This document shows, piece after piece, positions 7,035 through 13,999 of a stretch of DNA of 25,577 nucleotides (positions are counted from its first letter, which is position 1; every line of letters starts with the position of its first letter). This DNA is from Flavobacteriales bacterium UBA1112 (lineage in GTDB: Bacteria; Bacteroidota; Bacteroidia; Flavobacteriales_D; Sanyastnellaceae), in assembly GCA_002313415.1 (NCBI GenBank), contig DCBH01000042.1, positions 1 to 25,577 on the forward strand, in the 5' to 3' direction. The translations under genes and the position numbers were made by a program. The notes under the pieces were generated by a model. That model was not told the origin of the DNA and made no database searches. It saw only the letters and a program-made list of their open reading frames with translations.

Positions 7035-7738
7035 GTCCCCGTCCGTTGTTTTTTGATTTGGACCACACGTTGTGGGATTTCGAGACAAACTCTCGTTTGG
7101 CTTTACGTGAGGGTCATGCGGCTGTGGGGCTGGTGAACTTGGGTGTTGCCAATGTGGATGCTTGGATCGAAGCCTATGAGAAAGCCAATGACTGGTGCTG
7201 GGCACAGTTTCGCAAGGGATTGATGGATAAAAACACCCTTCGAGCTGGGCGCTTCAAGCTTGCTTTTGAGAGACTTGGCTTGGAACCAGACGAACACGTT
7301 TCTCGTGCATTGGGAGAACATTACATAGAGACTTCCCCGTTTCAAACCGCATTGTTACCAGGTTCCATCGAAGTGCTGGAAGAATTGAAGGAGAGGGGAC
7401 ATCGAATGTTGTTGCTTACCAATGGCTTCGAGGAAGTCCAGCACATTAAAGTCAAAAACTCTGGCTTGGAACCTTTTTTTACGGATGTCTTTACAAGCGA
7501 TGCGCTGGGCGTAAAAAAGCCCGATCCCACCGCTTTTGAATTGGCGGCAAGTCGTTCAGGGCTTGCCATGGATGCGGGCATTGTGATGATCGGCGACAGC
7601 ATGGAGAGCGACGTAGACGGCGCACAAAATGTAGGGTGGGACGCGGTTCACTTCAATCCGCACGGGGAGGTCGAAATTCGTGCATGGCGAACGGTGCGAA
7701 CTCTTCATGAATTGCTGGACTTGCCCTTGGACCTGTAA
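7031..7738 (+). CDS. yjjG: HAD-superfamily phosphatase, YjjG-like noncanonical pyrimidine nucleotidase
   Basis: The 235-residue protein has all four HAD motifs. These are F-F-D-L-D-H-T-L-W with nucleophile D9 and D11, L-L-L-T-N-G-F, V-K-K-P-D-P, and I-G-D-S-M-E-S-D-V-x-G-A. The D-L-D-H-T-L-W-D-F-E start and the helical cap are typical of the YjjG branch, which dephosphorylates noncanonical pyrimidine nucleoside monophosphates. Substrate choice within HADs is hard to predict, so that part is tentative. The GTG at 7031 is preferred over an upstream TTG at 7007: it overlaps the previous gene's TGA (GTGA) and places D9 at the usual distance from the N-terminus. The gene ends 14 bases before the DUF3467 gene. 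Confidence 0.88.
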   Translation: MSPRPLFFDLDHTLWDFETNSRLALREGHAAVGLVNLGVANVDAWIEAYEKANDWCWAQFRKGLMDKNTLRAGRFKLAFERLGLEPDEHVSRALGEHYIETSPFQTALLPGSIEVLEELKERGHRMLLLTNGFEEVQHIKVKNSGLEPFFTDVFTSDALGVKKPDPTAFELAASRSGLAMDAGIVMIGDSMESDVDGAQNVGWDAVHFNPHGEVEIRAWRTVRTLHELLDLPLDL

Positions 7739-7740
7739 CG

Positions 7741-7748
7741 TAACTTCG
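7741..7748 (+). promoter_or_regulatory. -7 box of the DUF3467 gene
   Basis: TAACTTCG matches five of six fixed bases of TAnnTTTG and is followed by ACCC and the ATG at 7753. The same four-base gap recurs at other starts in the window. No TTTG is seen at 19-21 bases upstream, so the -33 element is weak or absent. Confidence 0.45.
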
Positions 7749-7752
7749 ACCC

Positions 7753-8070
7753 ATGGCAGAAAAAGATCAAAAAGGAAAACTAAATATTGAGCTTTCAGAG
7801 GATGTAGCATCCGGGGTTTATGCAAATCTGGCAGTCATCACACATAGTCCAGCGGAGTTTGTGATGGATTTCATTCAGGTGATGCCTGGAATGCCTAAAG
7901 CGAAAGTTCGAAGCCGAGTGGTAATGTCTCCGCATCATGTCAAACGCCTGCTAGGTGCCCTGGCAGAAAACGTTCAGCGATTTGAGCAGCAACACGGACC
8001 AATCAAAGACCACGGCGCTGCGGACCCTGGAATGCCATTGCCATATATGGGGCCCCAAGGTCAGGCTTGA
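7753..8070 (+). CDS. DUF3467 domain protein
   Basis: The 105-residue protein matches the conserved Bacteroidota DUF3467 family: a central strand-rich part with Y-A-N-L-A-V-I-T-H-S-P-A-E-F-V-M-D-F, then R-V-V-M-S-P-H-H-V-K-R-L and a helix ending in E-N-V-Q-R-F-E. The last 20 or so residues are Gly/Pro rich and probably disordered. No catalytic residues are evident and the molecular role is unknown. In many bacteria of this phylum the gene is linked to transcription and translation genes, but here it follows a HAD phosphatase. It converges on the dihydroorotase-like gene with only nine bases between stops and no visible terminator, so the two transcripts probably overlap. Confidence 0.9.
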   Translation: MAEKDQKGKLNIELSEDVASGVYANLAVITHSPAEFVMDFIQVMPGMPKAKVRSRVVMSPHHVKRLLGALAENVQRFEQQHGPIKDHGAADPGMPLPYMGPQGQA

Positions 8071-8079
8071 GTCACCCTT

Positions 8080-9369
8080 TTAGGCTTGCCAGCTCCGATC
8101 GGACTTAAAGACACCAAGTATCTGTCCTTTTTGTCCTTCTATTTGGGGCGGTACATTCACACCTTTCGTGCCGCCATGAGAGGAGTGCTTCATGTTCGGG
8201 TGAAACCAAGTAAGGTTGCAGGCTTGACCCGACTCCAAATGAGATGGAGTCATTGAGAATACAGCCCGAGGACCTTGGTTTAGCGCATTGATCAGCGCTT
8301 CGATGGCTGCAAGAGAATCGGGGGCCGATTCAGTCAATCCAGATAAAGCCAAGCTAAAGGCGGAAGGCAGAGTAGCCATTCCATTGGGGCTAAGCATGAA
8401 TTCAACATCGTGATTCTCGAGGTCTTCGGGCCGGTGGTCACTCACGACCATGTCAATGGTTCCATCCAAAACACCCTGTCTGAGCGCTTCACGATCCGCA
8501 GCAGAACGAAAAGGTGGACAAACACGCAGAGCACCTACAAAGCCATCCAAGTCCTCGTCACAGAACATCAAATGGGCAGCGGTCGTCCCACACGTAACCT
8601 TCAATCCTGAACGTTTGGCCTCACGAACCATCTTCACACTGTCAGCGCAAGTCAAGATGGCAAAGTGGAGTCTCCCTTCGGTGTATTTAAGCACATCCAA
8701 ATCACGCGACACGCGCAAGGTTTCTGCTTCGTGAGGGATGCCAATCACACCCATTTGAGTGCTGACAACACCTTCATGCATAAGCCCCCCGGCATTCATA
8801 TCCCGATCCAGAGGGACGTCAACAACAACTTTGCCATGAACTTTGCTGTAAGTAAGAGCGCGCTGAAGCAGGCTTACGCGATCCAATGGGGAGTCGTCTG
8901 TGAATGCGACCGCTCCTGCTTCGCTCATGTCATGCATTTCTGCCAATTGTTCCCCGAAGCCTTTTTCAGACAGACAGGCGAGTGCAAGGGCTTCGGCCGG
9001 AGTTCCATCGGATTGAGCTTCTTGAGCCAAAGCCAGTACATTGCGAACTGCACTCGCGTGGTCCACGCGAGGCGATGTACTCGGAAGAACAGCGACTTGA
9101 GTAAATCCGCCACGGCTGGCTGCATTCAATCCACTTCTCATCCCTTCTTTCGTTTCGAATCCAGGTTCGCGGAAATGAGCTTGTCCGTCAATCCATCCGG
9201 GACTGATCATACTTCCTTGTGATTTTAAAATCAAGGCATCTGGCGCCTTGATTGAATGTCCAATGTCGACGATTTGTCCATTTTGTAAGAGGACATCTAC
9301 GACCTGACTATGCCAAGGCCCCTCGGGGTCAATGACTTGCACTGAGTTTAAGAGAACAGGTTGTTCCAT
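8080..9369 (-). CDS. dihydroorotase-like amidohydrolase, probably lacking a metal centre
   Basis: The 429-residue protein has the full length and fold signatures of type I dihydroorotase (pyrimidine synthesis, usually named pyrC). These include the REPG loop at 67-70, A-F-T-D-D at 155-159 and S-D-H-R-P-E at 310-315. Several metal ligands are replaced, however. The H-x-H pair reads Q63-A-H65. The position of the HAED histidine falls in V-V-D-V-P (near D184), and that of the HVST histidine is I238. Asp residues D159 and D311 remain. Such pseudo-dihydroorotases are known in other bacteria as partners of aspartate transcarbamoylase, so a structural or regulatory role is plausible. The ATG at 9369 is chosen; the reading frame extends 20 codons upstream into the VWA gene, which it overlaps by 22 bases. 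Confidence 0.87.
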   Translation of the reverse strand: MEQPVLLNSVQVIDPEGPWHSQVVDVLLQNGQIVDIGHSIKAPDALILKSQGSMISPGWIDGQAHFREPGFETKEGMRSGLNAASRGGFTQVAVLPSTSPRVDHASAVRNVLALAQEAQSDGTPAEALALACLSEKGFGEQLAEMHDMSEAGAVAFTDDSPLDRVSLLQRALTYSKVHGKVVVDVPLDRDMNAGGLMHEGVVSTQMGVIGIPHEAETLRVSRDLDVLKYTEGRLHFAILTCADSVKMVREAKRSGLKVTCGTTAAHLMFCDEDLDGFVGALRVCPPFRSAADREALRQGVLDGTIDMVVSDHRPEDLENHDVEFMLSPNGMATLPSAFSLALSGLTESAPDSLAAIEALINALNQGPRAVFSMTPSHLESGQACNLTWFHPNMKHSSHGGTKGVNVPPQIEGQKGQILGVFKSDRSWQA

Positions 9370-11435
9370 CGTTTCAAGAGAAGGGTTTCGAGGGCAAGGC
9401 CTAACATTGCGGCGAGGAAAAAGTACCACGCAAGTCTTTCCCCCGCAATGTGTCGTTCAACCATCTTGGCCAATTGTTCTGAAGGCTGAGTCCAAACAGG
9501 AATGTTTTTCCAACCAAAGGAAATCAATTCTTGGGTCCATTCGTCAGGGAGCCAGCTGGCCAATTTGGATTCGGATGCCCGAGGATTCAAACCGAAAGTG
9601 GCGATTGTAAGGTCATTTTGTTGGGCGGCGTAAGGCCCCGGAACGGTCAGCGTATTTCCCCAACTGAGACGGAGACCATCGGGAGTGGTTCTGACTTCTG
9701 GCACAACTTTCACACTCGTTTGATTGGGGGGGATGTCGAGTTGAATCACGGACCAAGACACGCTCGCTTCTCGCTCTGAGTTCAGCTCCTGATTGAGCGC
9801 GAGGGTAAGGGACAAATCTCGTCCTAACAGATAACGCCTTTCCTCAGTCAGACGGGCTGATTCAGCAATCCGAAGAAGCGTAGGGACAAACAAACCATGT
9901 CTCGTCAAGTTGCCGGTTTCCAGATTCGTTCCGAGTAGGTAGACGGTTCCTCTGCCTGAAGTTCCCTGAATTTGACTGAGATAGGCTGCACCATTGTTGG
10001 CTTCGATTAAAACTTCTTCCTCAGATTTGATTCTTCGATTGAGGATGCGATCGTACTCAGGCCAATCCACGCGAGAGGGTACAGCACGAAATACACCTCG
10101 GTACAAAGGGTGGGTCCAGCGAACTTGACTTACCTGCCCACTCTCTTTCATCCAGCCGACAGGTGGGTCAAGTGAAAGGGCGGAGAACAGCACTTCCAAG
10201 CCCTGGGCTGCACTGTCGGGAATCACGAGTACACTTCCGCCCCCACTCACGAACTGCTCAACCAATGCACATGCGCCCAAAGATGGTTTTGTGATTCCGT
10301 TGGTTACAAGGAGATCGAAGGAGGCAAGAACTTGAGGGGACGGCAAAGACGTGCCTTGTTCCACTTTGATCAGAGGCCGTGCTGATTCGAAGGCTTGTTC
10401 TACAAGTTGGGTTGCTTTTCGAAAAGGAGCATTGCCATCTGTCCAATGAAAAACGTCAATGCCTTTCTGTACGTCATAACCCATGTGGTGCGTGTCGTCG
10501 AAGCGGACAGGAGCATCCTCCAATTCGACGGTCAACATGTGGGGTCCAGAGGCTCCATGAGTAAATCTCAAAATTGTGTCTGTCGCAAGTCCCGGGACAA
10601 GATTAAATGAGCCCAAAGCTGCGGTTACTCCGTCTACCCTCAAAGCGAGGGGGAGCCCATCAATCCCTTCACGTGCATCGTGTTCAATGCGGACATGGAG
10701 TGCGGCGGCTTGATCAGGCAACGCGAGTGGTGCATTGAACCAAACTGAATCAATCCAAACGTTCGGTACGTCATTGCCTTCCACGGGTATCACGTGCCAA
10801 GCAACGGACGTGTCTGGCTGGTTCATTGTTTGCAAGTCGTGCGAACTCTTCTGCAAATCGGTGATCCAAAACGCCCTTGGCGTAGCACCTTCCGAACGGC
10901 GGAATTGATCCATGCTCCGCTGAATGACTGCATCGAGGTCGGGAGCGTGATGAGAGAGTTGAGCAGAAGCAATTCGCTCAAGGGCTTCTGTTTGTGTCAA
11001 AAATCTTTGATCTTGACCTTCAAACTCACTTGTGAAAACGTGGAATTTATCCGTCTCGGAAAATGCGTCTACCAGAGTTGTTGCTTTCTGCTTGGCTTCT
11101 TGAATCAGCGGTCCTGTTTCACCAGCAGCCATCATGGACGGACTGGTGTCAATGTAGACAGATACCGCTTGTCGAGTGGAGGGATTTGGATTTTCTTCTG
11201 GGGCCCACATGGGATCGGCAAAAGCCAAAATGAGGGCGGCAAAAGTTATCAATCTCGCAAGCAACACGAGTAGGTTGCGCAGGCGATGTCTCGATTGGGT
11301 CTCTTTTTGGACGTCTCTGAGAAAAGAGACATTGGAAAAAGCCACGCGTCTGTACCGTCTCAACTGCAACAGGTGAAGCGCGATAGGAATAGCCAGTGCA
11401 AACAATCCCCATAGTATGTCAGGCCTTCCCCACAC
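9348..11435 (-). CDS. BatA-type membrane protein with VWA domain
   Basis: The 695-residue protein begins with the N-terminal double-transmembrane domain seen in BatA/aerotolerance proteins: helix about 8-25, then an L-Q-L-R-R-Y-R-R segment and V-x-F-S-N-V-x-F-L, then a second helix about 55-75. A von Willebrand factor A domain follows, with a MIDAS motif D-T-S-P-S (D96, S98, S100). The long remainder resembles the glutamine-amidotransferase-like region of large Bacteroidota BatA-domain proteins. A last helix sits near residues 668-688, just before the C-terminus. Most of the protein should lie in the periplasm or cytoplasm depending on helix orientation, which I cannot settle. The start is GTG at 11433-11435, four bases after a -7 box. 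Its precise role is unknown; envelope stress or complex assembly is suggested by the family. Confidence 0.9.
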   Translation of the reverse strand: MWGRPDILWGLFALAIPIALHLLQLRRYRRVAFSNVSFLRDVQKETQSRHRLRNLLVLLARLITFAALILAFADPMWAPEENPNPSTRQAVSVYIDTSPSMMAAGETGPLIQEAKQKATTLVDAFSETDKFHVFTSEFEGQDQRFLTQTEALERIASAQLSHHAPDLDAVIQRSMDQFRRSEGATPRAFWITDLQKSSHDLQTMNQPDTSVAWHVIPVEGNDVPNVWIDSVWFNAPLALPDQAAALHVRIEHDAREGIDGLPLALRVDGVTAALGSFNLVPGLATDTILRFTHGASGPHMLTVELEDAPVRFDDTHHMGYDVQKGIDVFHWTDGNAPFRKATQLVEQAFESARPLIKVEQGTSLPSPQVLASFDLLVTNGITKPSLGACALVEQFVSGGGSVLVIPDSAAQGLEVLFSALSLDPPVGWMKESGQVSQVRWTHPLYRGVFRAVPSRVDWPEYDRILNRRIKSEEEVLIEANNGAAYLSQIQGTSGRGTVYLLGTNLETGNLTRHGLFVPTLLRIAESARLTEERRYLLGRDLSLTLALNQELNSEREASVSWSVIQLDIPPNQTSVKVVPEVRTTPDGLRLSWGNTLTVPGPYAAQQNDLTIATFGLNPRASESKLASWLPDEWTQELISFGWKNIPVWTQPSEQLAKMVERHIAGERLAWYFFLAAMLGLALETLLLKRWNNLFS

Positions 11436-11439
11436 AATG

Positions 11440-11447
11440 CGAATTTA
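11440..11447 (-). promoter_or_regulatory. -7 box of the BatA/VWA gene
   Basis: On the minus strand TAAATTCG matches five of six fixed bases of TAnnTTTG and is followed by CATT and the GTG start. It lies four bases from the opposing box at 11452-11459, so two divergent promoters share a 28-base gap. Confidence 0.45.
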
Positions 11448-11451
11448 GTCC

Positions 11452-11459
11452 CATTTTTG
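11452..11459 (+). promoter_or_regulatory. -7 box of the TIGR02757/DUF2400 gene
   Basis: CATTTTTG matches five of six fixed bases of TAnnTTTG and is followed by CCGC and the ATG at 11464. Its -33 region would lie within the first codons of the divergent VWA gene. Confidence 0.45.
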
Positions 11460-11463
11460 CCGC

Positions 11464-12243
11464 ATGACACCTGAGGAAGTGAAGGAGTTTTTGTTAGAGA
11501 AGGCGGATAGGTACGAAGTTCCAGATTTCATACCACATGATCCTCTTTCGATTCCGCATCGATACTCTGATCGAAGAGATGTGGAGGTGTCGTCCTTTTT
11601 TGCGGCCTCTTTGGCATGGGGAAATCGCGTATCCATTTTGAAAAGTTTGGATGATTTGATGGCCCGTATGGATCACGCTCCGGGAAGCTTTGTCATGGAG
11701 CATGAGGAATCGGACCTGAGGGTTTTTGATGGTTTTGTTCATCGTACGTTTCAGTCAATCGATGCGAAAGGCTTTGTACGCGCACTTTCGGGATTGATGA
11801 AAGCCCACGGATCACTTGAAAAAGCGATGGTTTCAGGATGGCATTTTCCTGAAAATCCAGCAAGTTTGGAAGGCGCATTGACCTCATTCCACCATGCATT
11901 TATAGAACAACAAGGGGTAGAAAATCGAACCAGAAAACACGTTGCGAATCCGGCAAAAGGATCGGCGGCCAAGCGACTGAACATGTGGTTGAGGTGGATG
12001 ATTCGCTCTTCGAAGCGAGGTGTAGATTTGGGGATTTGGAAAAGCATTTCTCCAGCGGTTTTGCATATCCCTTTGGATGTACACACGTCAAATGTGGGCC
12101 GCAAATTGGGTTTGTTGAATAGACGTGCCAACGATTGGAAAGCGGTGTTGGAACTGACAGCATCTTTGAGAGCCATTGATTCAAAAGATCCGGTGAGATT
12201 GGATTTTGCGCTGTTTGGGCTGGGGGCAATTGAGGATTTCTGA
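11464..12243 (+). CDS. TIGR02757/DUF2400 family protein
   Basis: The 259-residue protein fits the conserved Bacteroidota TIGR02757 (DUF2400) family. It shows the sequence marks I know for it: D-F-I-P-H-D-P-x-S-I-P-H-R-Y near residue 21, D-x-E-V-x-x-F-F-A-A-x-L-A-W-G-x-R near 40-56, and K-R-L-N-M-W-L-R-W-M-I-R-S near 164-176. The late motifs are I-P-L-D-V-H-T near 198-204 and D-P-V-R-L-D-F-A-L-F-G-L-G at the end. The all-helical pattern with a late G-x-G suggests a distant relation to helix-hairpin-helix DNA glycosylase folds, but that is inference. No function is established that I know of. The stop is in the same reading frame as the following MnmD-Nudix gene, 39 bases before its start. Confidence 0.9.
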   Translation: MTPEEVKEFLLEKADRYEVPDFIPHDPLSIPHRYSDRRDVEVSSFFAASLAWGNRVSILKSLDDLMARMDHAPGSFVMEHEESDLRVFDGFVHRTFQSIDAKGFVRALSGLMKAHGSLEKAMVSGWHFPENPASLEGALTSFHHAFIEQQGVENRTRKHVANPAKGSAAKRLNMWLRWMIRSSKRGVDLGIWKSISPAVLHIPLDVHTSNVGRKLGLLNRRANDWKAVLELTASLRAIDSKDPVRLDFALFGLGAIEDF

Positions 12244-12282
12244 TTCACAGCGACATTGTATCAATCATTCGACCTTTACACC

Positions 12283-13401
12283 GTGAAATTGCGAGAAACG
12301 AAAGACGGAAGCAAGACCCTTCATGAGCAAAATCTAGATGTTTTTTATCACAGCGTCCATGGTGCGTTGAGTGAGACGCGTCACGTGTATGGTGAGATGG
12401 GGTTGTTGCCGGCATTGGAGAGGTGTCCCAAAGGGTTACTGCATGTGTTGGAAGTGGGATTTGGTACTGGTTTGAATGTCCTCGACGTGTGGTCGCGGGC
12501 AAAGAAGGCAGAGCGTCATGTGGTCATCCACAGTTTGGAGCCCAGTCCCTTGTCCTGGGAAGAAGTGTCTTCTTTGGACTACGCAGCGTTGACCGATGTT
12601 CCCGAAGAGATCTGGCGAACCATGCACGAGGTGGGTGCCTGGCAGGATGAGTGGATGACATTTGAAAGAATTGAAACAGGTCTTTTTGAGATGGACCAAG
12701 TGGAGCAGATCTATGACTTGGTGATGTTTGACGCTTTTGCTCCTGCCGCACAGCCTGAACTTTGGACCACCCCTGCCATGGATCGAATGCGTCTGGCGCT
12801 GAAGCTTGGCGGACAACTCGTCACTTATTGCGCCAAGGGTGAAGTTCGCAGAGCGATGGAAGAGGCTGGATTTTTGGTTCGTCGCATTCCAGGTCCTCCT
12901 GGAAAACGGGAAATGGTACGGGCTACGAAAATGCTGAATCGAAAAGGTCGATTTAATGTTCGGGTGTACATGATTGTTGAACGTGATGCTCAAGGTGGGG
13001 GCAAGGAGGTGCTGGTGTCTTATGAACGGCTACCCATGGGCGGCGTCATGAAGTTCCCTGGAGGGGGGTTGGAGTGGGGCGAGGGGACGTCCGCTTGTTT
13101 GCGACGCGAGGCATTAGAAGAATTGGGGCAGCCAGTGGATGTCGGACCACTTGTTCACATCAGCCAGCGCGTCCATCTCAGCTCATTTGATGAAAATCAT
13201 CAAGTACTGGCAGTGCATTACCGCGCAACGCTGACAAGTGAAGTCAGTTTTGATGACCAGGGCGAATTGGAAGACGTGTTTGGAAAGCGTGTTCCAATGA
13301 TGCATCAGCGACTAGGTTGGCGTTTGGTGAAGGATTTGAACGCCAACGACTTTCATTTTGCCTCCGACCGCGAAGCATGGCGCGCTTGGCAAAATCGATG
13401 A
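12283..13401 (+). CDS. mnmD: MnmD tRNA methyltransferase fused to a Nudix hydrolase domain
   Basis: Residues 1-220 are a DUF752/MnmD-type methyltransferase, which adds the methyl group in the last step of mnm5(s2)U34 formation on tRNA. Seen are the early T-K-D-G-S and Y-H-S-x-H-G-A motifs, the SAM loop LEVGFGTGLNVL (56-67), M-F-D-A-F-A-P (148-154), and the C-terminal GPPGKREM loop (204-211). Residues about 222-372 are a Nudix domain whose box G261-x5-E267-x7-R275-E276-x2-E279-E280-x-G282 is complete; it should hydrolyse a nucleoside diphosphate derivative. The FAD oxidoreductase half of gammaproteobacterial MnmC is absent. The start is taken as GTG 12283 because homologs begin just before T-x-D-G-S; a TTG at 12256 is the alternative. 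Confidence 0.88.
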   Translation: MKLRETKDGSKTLHEQNLDVFYHSVHGALSETRHVYGEMGLLPALERCPKGLLHVLEVGFGTGLNVLDVWSRAKKAERHVVIHSLEPSPLSWEEVSSLDYAALTDVPEEIWRTMHEVGAWQDEWMTFERIETGLFEMDQVEQIYDLVMFDAFAPAAQPELWTTPAMDRMRLALKLGGQLVTYCAKGEVRRAMEEAGFLVRRIPGPPGKREMVRATKMLNRKGRFNVRVYMIVERDAQGGGKEVLVSYERLPMGGVMKFPGGGLEWGEGTSACLRREALEELGQPVDVGPLVHISQRVHLSSFDENHQVLAVHYRATLTSEVSFDDQGELEDVFGKRVPMMHQRLGWRLVKDLNANDFHFASDREAWRAWQNR

Positions 13402-13418
13402 TTCCTCAAATCAGGAAT
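13401..13418. terminator. weak inverted repeat between convergent genes
   Basis: ATTCCT and AGGAAT flank CAAATC across the 16-base gap between the MnmD-Nudix stop and the stop of the minus-strand unknown gene. It has no T run on either side, so it may only slow or partly terminate transcription from both directions. Confidence 0.3.
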
Positions 13419-13999
13419 TAACCCAGCAATCCGTAGCGGTGCTCAACGCAGTCGTCAATGCGCCGGCAGAGCTGTTCGGGAGTGAATGTACGCCATCCAA
13501 TTTCGTTCAATTCTCCGCCTAGAACGAAGTAAGAATCGAGGTCAATGGCTTGCATGTCAGCCAGTACGTGCTCTCTAAAGTTGAGCAATGCAATCCAGCC
13601 GTCTTCTTCCATCACATCGTCAAACCACTCCTCGTAATAGGCGTCATCACTGTGGTGAAAATTCAATACGTTTTCGCCGATGAGGACAAACTTGGAAACA
13701 CCTCCGTCACGCAAAGGGTCGATGACTTCCCGCTTAAGTAGCATGATGTCATTGAAGAGGCAGTCGTTCCACTCGCCGATGAATTCCAAAATGGCGAAGC
13801 CCTCTTCGTAATCTGCGAACAGCACTTTGGTGTAAAGAGTTTGGCTCCCAAATTCATCCCACTGTGGGTGGATGTAGTGGTCATACACTTTGAGATGGTA
13901 GGCAAGCTCGTTGTAAATGCGATTGAAGAACGGACTTTGTGGGTCGTTGCTTGCGATGTAGTGGTTTCGCCACGCGTAAAAGGGCTCAAGTGCGTGCAT
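13418..13999 (-). CDS. conserved acidic protein of unknown function, coupled to murQ
   Basis: I do not recognise a domain in this 193-residue protein. It is soluble, acidic and rich in aromatic residues, with a dense patch (H-H-S-D-D-A-Y-Y-E-E-W-F-D-D-V-M-E-E-D) near 115-133 and a W-R-N-H-Y segment near the N-terminus. No signal peptide or membrane helix is seen. Its ATG lies 14 bases inside the end of murQ, so translation is probably coupled and the two proteins may act in the same process. The length and even composition argue for a real gene, not a shadow, and codon use looks like that of its neighbours. No function is proposed. Confidence 0.8.
   Translation of the reverse strand: MHALEPFYAWRNHYIASNDPQSPFFNRIYNELAYHLKVYDHYIHPQWDEFGSQTLYTKVLFADYEEGFAILEFIGEWNDCLFNDIMLLKREVIDPLRDGGVSKFVLIGENVLNFHHSDDAYYEEWFDDVMEEDGWIALLNFREHVLADMQAIDLDSYFVLGGELNEIGWRTFTPEQLCRRIDDCVEHRYGLLG

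Noticed and set aside
8063..8088. Direct repeat AGGCTTG across the DUF3467/dihydroorotase-like junction
   Set aside because: The seven-base copies lie mostly in the coding ends of two unrelated genes and have no inverted partner; not an attachment site on this evidence.
8665..9222. Open frame of 185 codons on the plus strand inside the dihydroorotase-like gene
   Set aside because: It is antisense to a full-length conserved protein, its product shows no recognisable domain, and no promoter box precedes it.
10794..11273. Open frame of 159 codons on the plus strand inside the VWA gene
   Set aside because: It is antisense to a clear BatA/VWA coding region, is Cys- and Ser-rich in the manner of shadow frames, and resembles no family.
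12436..12993. Open frame of 185 codons on the minus strand within the MnmD-Nudix gene
   Set aside because: The plus-strand frame holds strong conserved motifs throughout; the antisense frame is His- and Ser-rich with none.
11464..13401. DUF2400 and MnmD-Nudix as one gene broken by a sequencing error
   Set aside because: Each part is complete for its family with a proper end and start, and the codons between them match neither family.
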